NCBI GenBank assembly: GCA_002212985.1
Contig: NBMY01000108.1
Span: forward strand, 1 to 51,074
DNA from: Sphingobacteriales bacterium TSM_CSS
Lineage (GTDB): Bacteria > Bacteroidota > Bacteroidia > Chitinophagales > UBA2359
DNA length: 51,074 nt
Direction: 5' to 3'
Part shown: positions 45,488 through 51,074 of the stretch, one piece after another
How the letters are laid out: each line of letters opens with the position of its first letter
Position numbering within the stretch: the first letter of the stretch is position 1
Translations under genes and position numbers: made by a program
The notes under the pieces: generated by a model
Told to the model about the DNA's origin: nothing
Databases searched by the model: none
What the model saw: the letters and a program-made list of their open reading frames with translations, nothing else

Positions 45488-45982
45488 TTATGCGGTGGCC
45501 TGTATAAAGCAAACGCTGATTTGCAACTTACCCAACATGTTTTTGAGGTCGTTTACCAGTGGGGCATCTTTAAAAACTGGCGTGCCAATAATGGTTAGAA
45601 TTAACTGTTCGCGGTAATGATGGTGGCTAAGGTAGTGCATTTTACCCAACAGTACAATGGTGGCCGGCAAGGTAAGTTCGTGTGCCAGACAACAGACCAG
45701 GCCAATTTGGTGGTCAATTTCGGCGGTGAGTTGCAGTTTGAGTTTATTTTTGGGGTTGGCAACCACCGCAGTATGCAAAAAATTTTCCGAAAGGCTGGCA
45801 AGCAAGGTGGTTTCGGCCTGTTGCAGGGTGGCAACTTGTGTATAGGGCAAGGCCAGGTTTTCAAGATAATAGACCACATCGCCCATGCCGGCAAAATTTC
45901 CCCACATGTTTTTTGAAAACCGCTCCAGATTTTTTCCTGTTTGGCGCATTAAGTTGAGCCAGCCTTTCTTTTTTTCTTCCAT
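45488..45982 (-). CDS. Uncharacterised cytoplasmic protein
   Basis: 164 residues from the ATG at 45982; the open frame starts two codons earlier at a TTG. The basic N-terminus (MEEKKKGWLNLMRQTGKNLE) is followed by a mixed alpha/beta sequence with a hydrophobic middle (IGLVCCLAHELTLPATIVLLG) and histidines in KMHYLSHHHYRE. The end (LKNMLGKLQISVCFIQATA) looks like a closing strand. No family recognised. It has a -7 box 25 nt upstream and lies 24 bp after the AMP nucleosidase-like gene. Confidence 0.6.
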   Translation of the reverse strand: MEEKKKGWLNLMRQTGKNLERFSKNMWGNFAGMGDVVYYLENLALPYTQVATLQQAETTLLASLSENFLHTAVVANPKNKLKLQLTAEIDHQIGLVCCLAHELTLPATIVLLGKMHYLSHHHYREQLILTIIGTPVFKDAPLVNDLKNMLGKLQISVCFIQATA

Positions 45983-46007
45983 GAGCAATGAGCAATTTTT
46001 GCAGGCG

Positions 46008-46015
46008 CAAAATTA
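46008..46015 (-). promoter_or_regulatory. -7 box (TAATTTTG) of the 45488-45982 gene
   Basis: Exact TAnnTTTG on the minus strand, 25 nt before the ATG at 45982, overlapping the last codon of the upstream gene. Confidence 0.45.
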
Positions 46016-46783
46016 GAACCGAAGATGTTTTACCGAAACCCCGTTGTTAATAAGTTCCATGAGAGAGTCAATGCCAATTCGAAGGTGAAGCTCGGCAAAA
46101 CGGGCGGTAACTTCTTTATCTTTTTCGGCAGTTTTTACCCCTTCCGGCACCATTGGCTGGTCTGAAACCAAAAGTAAGGCGCCTGCCGGTATTTTATTGA
46201 AAAAGGCAACGGTAAAAACGGTGGCAGTTTCCATATCTATGGCCATGCAGCGGGTTTTTCGCAAATAATTTTTAAAATCGGTATCGTGTTCCCATACGCG
46301 GCGGTTGGTGGTATAAACGGTTCCGGTCCAATAATCCAATCCTTTGTTGGCAATTGTAGCAGAAATGGCCTTTTGTAGTGCAAAAGCGGGCAGCGCCGGA
46401 ATTTCACTGGGCATGTAATCATTTGAAGTTCCTTCGCCTCGCACGGCGGCAATGGGTAAAATAAAATCGCCTAAGTTGTTTTTCTTTTTTAGCCCGCCAC
46501 ATTTGCCCAAAAACAGGCAGGCTTTTGGCATAATGGCCGTTAGAAGGTCTAAAATGGTGGCTGCATTTGGGCTGCCCATCTGAAAATTAATAATGGTTAT
46601 GTTGTTGGCTGTGGCATTAGGCATATTGCTTTGCAACCCCTTTACCGGAACCTGATACCACTGCGAAAACATATTAACATAGTTGTCGAAATTAACCAAT
46701 ATAATATATTGCCCAAACTCTTCAAGCCGTGTGCCCGTATAGCGCGGCAGCCAATTTTGAACAATTGTGTTTTTGTCTTCCAT
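46013..46783 (-). CDS. AMP nucleosidase (Bacteroidota type)
   Basis: Splits AMP into adenine and ribose 5-phosphate. The 256-residue protein has the nucleoside-phosphorylase fold: IINFQMGSPNAATILDLL, LFLGKCGGLKKKNNLGDFILP (the GxCGGL phosphate-binding segment), AAVRGEGTSNDY and the signature RCMAIDMETATVFTVAFF, with the Glu that holds ribose, followed by LLVSDQP. Bacteroidota carry this short form without the N-terminal domain of the E. coli enzyme. A nucleoside phosphorylase is the alternative. Confidence 0.85.
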   Translation of the reverse strand: MEDKNTIVQNWLPRYTGTRLEEFGQYIILVNFDNYVNMFSQWYQVPVKGLQSNMPNATANNITIINFQMGSPNAATILDLLTAIMPKACLFLGKCGGLKKKNNLGDFILPIAAVRGEGTSNDYMPSEIPALPAFALQKAISATIANKGLDYWTGTVYTTNRRVWEHDTDFKNYLRKTRCMAIDMETATVFTVAFFNKIPAGALLLVSDQPMVPEGVKTAEKDKEVTARFAELHLRIGIDSLMELINNGVSVKHLRF

Positions 46784-46845
46784 AGAACAATAATTTGATG
46801 CGGTTTAAAAAAATCCGCTGTTGAAACTCGGGTGTTTATGAGTAA

Positions 46846-47445
46846 TTATGCCTTTCGCTGTCCGGGAGGCAGTAAACCCGAACTGCGTTGCAACAATTGT
46901 TCAACGGCAAACAGCAAGTGCAGCGGCTGTAGGCTGCGCCATTTAATTTGGTCAAAAGCCTCGCCAAAATTGAGGTAATAGTGCAAATTTCCGCCCTGCA
47001 TTTCGGTAATAATATGCGGACGGAACTGAATGGCTACAATCCAGCCTTCCTGTTCGGTTACCTCTTCGTACCATTCTTCGTAGTAGCAATCTTCATCGGC
47101 ATGAAAATTTAGCACATTTTCGCCAATAATTAAAAACTTGTGAATGCCGCGTCTAATCATCTTGTCAATTATATTGCGCTTCATGAGCATAATATCGTTA
47201 GAAATGCAGTCGTTCCATTCTCCAATAAATTCAATTACCGCAAAATTTCGGGTATAATCGGCAAATATTACTTTCATATACAATGTTTCTGAGCCGAAAT
47301 AATCCCATTGCGGGTGAATATAGTAGTTGTAAATGGCATTACTAAATTCAAATTCGCTGTACCGGCGCTTGTAAAACGGCGACCGTTTGTCTTCGGAGGC
47401 AACGTAGTAGTCGCGCCATTTGTAGTAAGGCTCTATATGATGCAT
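46846..47445 (-). CDS. Uncharacterised protein, Tyr/Trp/Glu-rich
   Basis: The 199-residue protein starts MHHIEPYYKWRDYYVASEDK at 47445. It is rich in aromatic and acidic residues (HADEDCYYEEWYEEVTEQEGW) with strands such as LYMKVIFADYTRNFAVIEFI and HKFLIIGENVLNF. No signal peptide, membrane helix or known domain is seen. It is divergent from the ThiF-like gene with 209 bp between the starts, and is read toward the AMP nucleosidase gene. Confidence 0.65.
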   Translation of the reverse strand: MHHIEPYYKWRDYYVASEDKRSPFYKRRYSEFEFSNAIYNYYIHPQWDYFGSETLYMKVIFADYTRNFAVIEFIGEWNDCISNDIMLMKRNIIDKMIRRGIHKFLIIGENVLNFHADEDCYYEEWYEEVTEQEGWIVAIQFRPHIITEMQGGNLHYYLNFGEAFDQIKWRSLQPLHLLFAVEQLLQRSSGLLPPGQRKA

Positions 47446-47626
47446 AAATAATGTGTCAAATTGATTAAAAAAACTGCTTAAAACCTTTGGGGCTATAGCT
47501 GTTTACCAGCTTCTGCCACCCACGGCATACCAAATACAAAGTAAGGCAAAAAAAGCGTTTCTGTCAATACTTTTAAAAAAAGCAAACACAATTTAACAAT
47601 AGCGCCGGAAAAACAGCAGTTTACCT

Positions 47627-47634
47627 TAACTTTG
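47627..47634 (+). promoter_or_regulatory. -7 box (TAACTTTG) of the ThiF-like gene
   Basis: Exact TAnnTTTG, 20 nt before the ATG at 47655, so the ATG rather than the upstream TTG at 47643 is the likely start. Confidence 0.5.
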
Positions 47635-47654
47635 GGAATAAATTGGGGCAGCGC

Positions 47655-48854
47655 ATGGAAAACAAATATCTGCGCATTCATGAACTTGGATGGAACGAAC
47701 AAAAACTTAGGCAGGCAAAAGTATTGGTAGCCGGCGCCGGTGCATTGGGCAACGAAGTGCTTAAAAACCTTGCGCTGTTGGGTGTTGGCAATATTTGGGT
47801 AGCAGATATGGATATCATTGAAAGCCACAATTTAACCCGCGCCGTATTGTTTAGAGAGTCTGATGTGGGGCAATATAAAGCCGAAGTGGCCGCACGCCGC
47901 GCTCATGAAATAAACCCCGATTTGCAGATACAACCGGTGGTAAAAACGGTGCAGGAGGCTTTCGGGCTGCTTTTTTACCATCATATTGACCTTGTATTTG
48001 GCTGTGTGGACAATGTGCAGGCACGGTTAGACATAAACCGGTATTGCTACCAAACTCAAACGCTGTATATAGATGCCGGCATACGAATGTTAGACGGCGA
48101 TGTAAAGGTTTTTGGTGCGCCCTACCGGGTATGTTTTGATTGCTTAGTTACCCAGCAAATGCGCGATGAAGCCTGGCAGCGGTTTTCCTGCCTTAAATTA
48201 CGCACCCGTTCGGGCGCTACAACCATACCAACAGCGCCTACGGTTTCGGCCATTATGGCGGGTTTTCAGGTGCAAATTGGGGTAAAATATCTGCACCAAG
48301 CGCCTATACCCCTCAACCGGCGCATAACCGTATTGGGCAATATTGATGAAATGCACCTTACACAAATGAGCGCCAACCCCGGTTGCCCCACGCATTGCCT
48401 GTATGAACCCATTGATTTTAAACAGGTTACCCTTTTGCCGCATGCCAGCAGCGAGTTAAGCGCCAAAAACCTGCTGCATATTATAAGGCAGCAATTTAAC
48501 AGCAAGGCGGTAATACAGCTTGATTACGATTTAATAACCCATTTCACCTGCCCCGAACACAACTACCGGCTACCCCTTTTGCGCCGCCGCGGGTATGTTT
48601 TTGCCGATGAAGTAGAATGCCCCTATTGCAAAAAGCAAGGACTACCAAACTCATTTTTGCTGATGCAGGAAAATTTTACCAACCAACTTACCGGCACCGA
48701 AAATGAGGAATTGCTTAACAGCTCTTTGTTGCAACTTGGAATGCCGCCCTGCCATTTGGTTACAGCAGTTGCCATGCACCAAAACCGCCTGCAATACCGG
48801 CTTTTCGGGTTTGAAAAAGATAACGAGCGTTATTTCGGAAACATGAAAACGTAA
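47655..48854 (+). CDS. ThiF/MoeB/E1-like adenylyltransferase with extra C-terminal zinc-ribbon-like region
   Basis: 399 residues. The E1-like domain (about 1-250) has the nucleotide loop VLVAGAGALGNEVLKNLALLG (G27-x-G29), WVADMDIIESHNLTRAVLF and VFGCVDNVQARLDINRY. Zinc pairs are C160/C163 (CFDC) and C244/C248 (CPTHC). Cys179 in RFSCLKLR is a candidate for the thioester position. A further ~150 residues hold a second possible metal site (TCPEH at 299, CPYC at 323-326). Such enzymes adenylate ubiquitin-like proteins or sulfur carriers ThiS/MoaD; no such partner gene is visible within several kb. An RHS remnant begins at its stop codon. Confidence 0.85.
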   Translation: MENKYLRIHELGWNEQKLRQAKVLVAGAGALGNEVLKNLALLGVGNIWVADMDIIESHNLTRAVLFRESDVGQYKAEVAARRAHEINPDLQIQPVVKTVQEAFGLLFYHHIDLVFGCVDNVQARLDINRYCYQTQTLYIDAGIRMLDGDVKVFGAPYRVCFDCLVTQQMRDEAWQRFSCLKLRTRSGATTIPTAPTVSAIMAGFQVQIGVKYLHQAPIPLNRRITVLGNIDEMHLTQMSANPGCPTHCLYEPIDFKQVTLLPHASSELSAKNLLHIIRQQFNSKAVIQLDYDLITHFTCPEHNYRLPLLRRRGYVFADEVECPYCKKQGLPNSFLLMQENFTNQLTGTENEELLNSSLLQLGMPPCHLVTAVAMHQNRLQYRLFGFEKDNERYFGNMKT

Positions 48855-49093
48855 AGGTCTATCAACCGCACCGGATTTCCCAGCACATAGTTATACCCAC
48901 TCCAAGCCGCATACTTCTCCGCTAAAGGATCTATCTGCCCCCACCTGTTTATTTGCGGGTTGTACCAGCGTGCGCCGTAGTCCATCCATTGCAAGCCAAA
49001 ATCTTCGTTTAGTTCTTTGTTGTTATACTGGTAGTTATTCGCCGCTACCCCGTCTGCCGCTTCAAAGTTAGTGCTTATTTTTTGAATGGGCAA
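48830..49093 (-). pseudogene. RHS core fragment lacking its C-terminal tip
   Basis: An 87-codon remnant of the RHS-repeat-associated core: YQYNNKELNEDFGLQW, MDYGARWYNPQINRWGQIDP, LAEKYAAWSGYNYVLGNPV. An intact RHS protein would continue FIDPDG plus a toxin tip; here the frame runs into the 3' end of the ThiF-like gene (complementary strand) and stops. Upstream the frame is still RHS-like for a few codons (PPFG before LPIQ) and meets a stop near 49150. It has no start of its own and is likely a displaced, silent cassette. Confidence 0.8.
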
Positions 49094-49094
49094 G
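48869..49094. repeat. 226-bp RHS-core direct repeat, copy A
   Basis: Aligns without gaps by eye, at roughly 88 % identity, with 50321-50546 in the same orientation. Both copies start at a CACCGG and end at GGGCAAG. The region between them is the variable tip plus immunity candidate of copy B. Confidence 0.8.
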
Positions 49095-49170
49095 CCGAAC
49101 GGGGGTAGTAATGTACGGCTTAGTGAATTTCCCCATGTTTATATGATTAAAAACCTCTCAATATTGAACT

Positions 49171-49635
49171 TCACCAGTCGTTATAATCATATGATTTCAC
49201 AATGCAAGCCGCACCGGAAATTTCAACTTCTATATCAAAACTGTACCTGGTTTTCTTCTCGTATATACATTTGTAATTTGACAAGTATAATTCTATCCGT
49301 ATTTTACTTCCCCTTTTCTCATATTTATATATAAACAAGTCTCTGTGGTACCCGGTATTAATATCTACCGGATAATAATTGTGGCGTACAAGTACCTGTA
49401 ATGGAATACTCGTTGGTTGCAACTGGTTAAAAAGCAAAAAATAATTTTCCTTTAATTTTTTTGTCCTTGCAAATATTCTAATCCCGCCTCTATCATTTGT
49501 GCTATCTAAAGATAATAACTCTGATATGGGCTTAATACTTAAAATGCTTTCCAATACAAGCTGTTGTTGTATTTCTTGCGAAAACAAACTACTACTATAC
49601 AACAATAAAAGCACTAAATACGACAAGTGTTTCAT
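49171..49635 (-). CDS. Exported protein, candidate immunity factor for the RHS tip
   Basis: The 154-residue protein has a signal peptide (MKHLSYLVLLLLYSSSLFSQ), so it is probably periplasmic. The mature part is basic and Tyr/Lys-rich (FIYKYEKRGSKIRIELYLSNYKC) and is predicted mostly beta. No family recognised. It starts 4 bp after the stop of the RHS-tip gene, the usual position of an immunity gene, and its A/T content is higher than that of the core genes here. Function inferred from position only. Confidence 0.6.
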   Translation of the reverse strand: MKHLSYLVLLLLYSSSLFSQEIQQQLVLESILSIKPISELLSLDSTNDRGGIRIFARTKKLKENYFLLFNQLQPTSIPLQVLVRHNYYPVDINTGYHRDLFIYKYEKRGSKIRIELYLSNYKCIYEKKTRYSFDIEVEISGAACIVKSYDYNDW

Positions 49636-49639
49636 TTTT

Positions 49640-50545
49640 TTATTTGATTGGTGGAATTAACGATGGGTTTTTCTTCAGTTCATCACTTCCAACTATCTTT
49701 CCTTTAGTACTATTGTAGTATTTGCCATCTTTTAGTAAATAATAGTTTTGTGTGCCAGAAGTGATATTAAGTTCTTTACTTGCTTCAATAGGATAATATG
49801 GATAGAGTGCTTTTGCTGCTTCATTCCCCTCGTCGTACTCTTTTATCATTCCCCCTTCAATAGGCCCATTAACAACTTCCCCTCTGTCATTGAGGATAGC
49901 GTCCAAACCATCAAGTGCATCGCCATAATGAGTAAACTCGTTTACAATAGTAGCTGTAAGTGTTATGGCAATAGAGCTTTTTATTAAATCAGATTTTTCA
50001 CTATTTAATAAAATGGAATTGAATTGATCTACTATGTTTCTGTTGATTCTTATAGTATTAGTTTTCATGTCATACTCACCATACTTACCACTATCGCCAA
50101 AATCATAAACTGCTATATTAGGTCCCCGATTGGGAGTTGTTGCTTCTTTAATAACAGATTCAGTTAATCCGCCAACGCTATACTTATACAAAACGTCCTT
50201 TATGGTTTGATTACCCATAAAAAAAGCGCCAAGAGTAGTATTTAAATACTTGTAGAATGCTGGGTAATCTCTTTCAACCGATGCTGGAATTATAAACCTC
50301 CCATCAGGGTCTATAAACTTCACCGGATTTCCCAGCACATAGTTATACCCACTCCACGCATAATACTTCTCCGCCAGCGGATCTATCTGCCCCCACCTGT
50401 TAATTTGCGGGTTGTACCAACGTGCGCCGTAGTCCATCCAATGCAAGCCAAAATCTTCGTTTAGTTCTTTGCCGTTATACTGGTAGTTATTCACCTCTAC
50501 CCCTACTGCCGCTTCAAAGTTAGCGCTTAATTCTTGAATGGGCAA
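49640..50545 (-). CDS. Truncated RHS core with metallopeptidase-like toxin tip
   Basis: 301 codons from a TTG (Leu in intact relatives) with an in-frame TAA three codons upstream, so the N-terminal shell of the RHS protein is gone. Residues 1-82 are RHS core (KELNEDFGLHWMDYGARWYN to GNPVKFIDPDGR). The tip (about 83-301) contains ATIVNEFTHYGDALDG. This resembles the zincin motif HEFTHYGD of RHS metallopeptidase tips, but the first zinc-binding His is Asn. Further on, EGGMIKEYDEGNEAAKALYP matches the family's downstream acidic helix. It is probably an orphan cassette that reaches expression only by recombination with a full-length RHS gene. Confidence 0.75.
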   Translation of the reverse strand: MPIQELSANFEAAVGVEVNNYQYNGKELNEDFGLHWMDYGARWYNPQINRWGQIDPLAEKYYAWSGYNYVLGNPVKFIDPDGRFIIPASVERDYPAFYKYLNTTLGAFFMGNQTIKDVLYKYSVGGLTESVIKEATTPNRGPNIAVYDFGDSGKYGEYDMKTNTIRINRNIVDQFNSILLNSEKSDLIKSSIAITLTATIVNEFTHYGDALDGLDAILNDRGEVVNGPIEGGMIKEYDEGNEAAKALYPYYPIEASKELNITSGTQNYYLLKDGKYYNSTKGKIVGSDELKKNPSLIPPIK

Positions 50546-50546
50546 G
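50321..50546. repeat. 226-bp RHS-core direct repeat, copy B
   Basis: Partner of 48869-49094, same orientation and same length; encodes the RHS core of the truncated toxin gene. Recombination between the copies would delete or exchange about 1.45 kb of tip and immunity sequence. Confidence 0.8.
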
Positions 50547-50816
50547 TTATTTTACCCCTAAATCCCCTAAAGGGGACTTTTCCATTATATGTGGGTTGGA
50601 GCACTTAGTTTTTTACATAAGCAGGTTTTTTGCTGTTTGGGTAATAGCAGTTGCCAGCAAAGTTGTATCGGGTAGTACTGCTTTATTGGTAAATGGTAAT
50701 ACGCGTATTCGGCGGGGTTGGCGGAGGGGCTGCTTAGGCTGCCGTTGTCTTTAAAATTATTCAGGGTGGGGTAGGCGGTGGCAGGAGATTGGTGTTGGGT
50801 AGAGGAATTTAGCGAA
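50547..50816. other. Degenerate sequence between the RHS fragment and the MITE
   Basis: 270 bp with no intact gene. It begins with a CCCC-TAAA-GGGG palindromic motif (50554-50580; CCCCTAAATCCCC then TAAAGGGG), of a kind I recall as recurrent in Bacteroidota intergenic DNA. On the minus strand two short frames look partly coding, one ending AVLPDTTLLATAITQTAKN before a TAA, but both are closed by stops on each side. It probably represents a gene remnant that I cannot identify. Confidence 0.4.
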
Positions 50817-50824
50817 GATAATTA

Positions 50825-51019
50825 GTAACTATTTAGGTGCTCTTAATTGATTGATAATCAACGCTTTGGAAATTTTTTGTTGTCGAAATTATTAAAAACC
50901 AAGCACATTTTCGTTTTTCTGTTGCGAATCTTTCAACAAAAATACTGTTTTGTTAAACAGAAAGCATCGAAATGTTCATTTAAATGCAAAATTATCAAAA
51001 ACGGCACCTAAATAGTTAC
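50825..51019. mobile_element. 195-bp MITE with 16-bp terminal inverted repeats and 8-bp target duplication (IS66-like ends)
   Basis: The left end GTAACTATTTAGGTGC (50825-50840) is repeated exactly inverted at the right end (51004-51019). Both sides are flanked by GATAATTA (50817-50824 and 51020-51027), a perfect 8-bp direct repeat. The interior is A/T-rich with no open frame long enough for a transposase, so this is a non-autonomous miniature element. Ends starting GTAA together with 8-bp duplications are, to my knowledge, characteristic of the IS66 family, so a TnpC-type transposase elsewhere would move it. No autonomous relative is in the window. Confidence 0.85.
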
Positions 51020-51074
51020 GATAATTATTCGGAAAAACTGTTTAAGAACCAAGCAGCATAAAAGATTGTTTTTA

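Noticed and set aside
49095..49150. Possible group II intron remnant next to RHS copy A (GGGGAAATTCAC and GCCGTAC strings)
   Set aside because: The short strings recall intron text, but no domain V hairpin or maturase fragment is present and the same bases read in frame as RHS sequence near the junction.
1..51074. CRISPR arrays, tRNA genes, prophage or integrase genes
   Set aside because: No regularly spaced repeats, no tRNA-like cloverleaf sequences and no integrase or phage structural genes were seen by reading; a dedicated tRNA and CRISPR scan was not possible.

Overview
This window comes from a member of the Bacteroidota, probably a chitinophagal or saprospiral lineage; the exact taxon cannot be read from the sequence. 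The evidence is type IX secretion sorting tails on two proteins, many short lipoproteins, a DUF5916 barrel and OprD-like porin of Bacteroidota type, and a recurrent TAnnTTTG element 15-65 nt upstream of start codons. That element matches the known Bacteroidota -7 promoter box. No Shine-Dalgarno sequences stand out. Most genes are on the minus strand and most intergenic gaps are short.

Layout. 1-4966: two tandem secreted BNR/sortilin-like beta-propeller paralogues, the first cut by the window edge. 5101-8310: lipoyl synthase, a thioredoxin-like lipoprotein, dapB and a lipoprotein MsrB. 8397-17870: a sulfur island. In transcription order (right to left) it reads TPMT-like methyltransferase, Crp/Fnr regulator, TauE sulfite exporter, persulfide dioxygenase fused to two rhodaneses, single rhodanese, membrane-anchored dihaem TsdA-like cytochrome, SoxB, secreted DsrE-like protein and OprD-like porin. 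No SoxXA, SoxYZ or SQR is in the window. A terminator and internal promoters divide the island into at least three transcription units. 17944-29351: an anchored coiled-coil protein, an FAD oxidoreductase, a second Crp/Fnr regulator, a DUF5916 protein, rsmI, 3-hydroxyacyl-CoA dehydrogenase, a sphingosine-phosphate-lyase-like decarboxylase and tyrS. 29680-38632: duplicated small lipoproteins, a membrane protein with an unusual start, an NtrC-type response regulator, a MORN-type repeat protein, the RNase P RNA (rnpB, minus strand), a TPR protein, an SDR, a TerB-AAA+ ATPase and a small exported protein. 39090-48854: aldehyde dehydrogenase, a polytopic glycosyltransferase, an LprI-like protein, thiolase, a PhoD-like phosphatase with a T9SS tail, AMP nucleosidase, two uncharacterised proteins and a ThiF/E1-like enzyme with an extra zinc-ribbon-like tail.

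The right end (48830-51074) is a recombination-prone accessory region. It has two 226-bp direct copies of an RHS core end: one stripped of its tip, the other carrying a degenerate metallopeptidase-like tip followed 4 bp later by a candidate immunity gene. Beyond these lies a 195-bp non-coding element with perfect 16-bp terminal inverted repeats starting GTAA and a perfect 8-bp target duplication, which I read as an IS66-type MITE.

The most coherent biological story is periplasmic and cytoplasmic handling of thiosulfate and persulfide. The porin and the SoxB, TsdA-like and DsrE-like proteins would act in the envelope. The persulfide dioxygenase, rhodaneses and TauE would process and export the products, perhaps under a Crp-family regulator with two cysteines in its sensor domain. 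All functions are inferred from reading the sequence; no database search was run.
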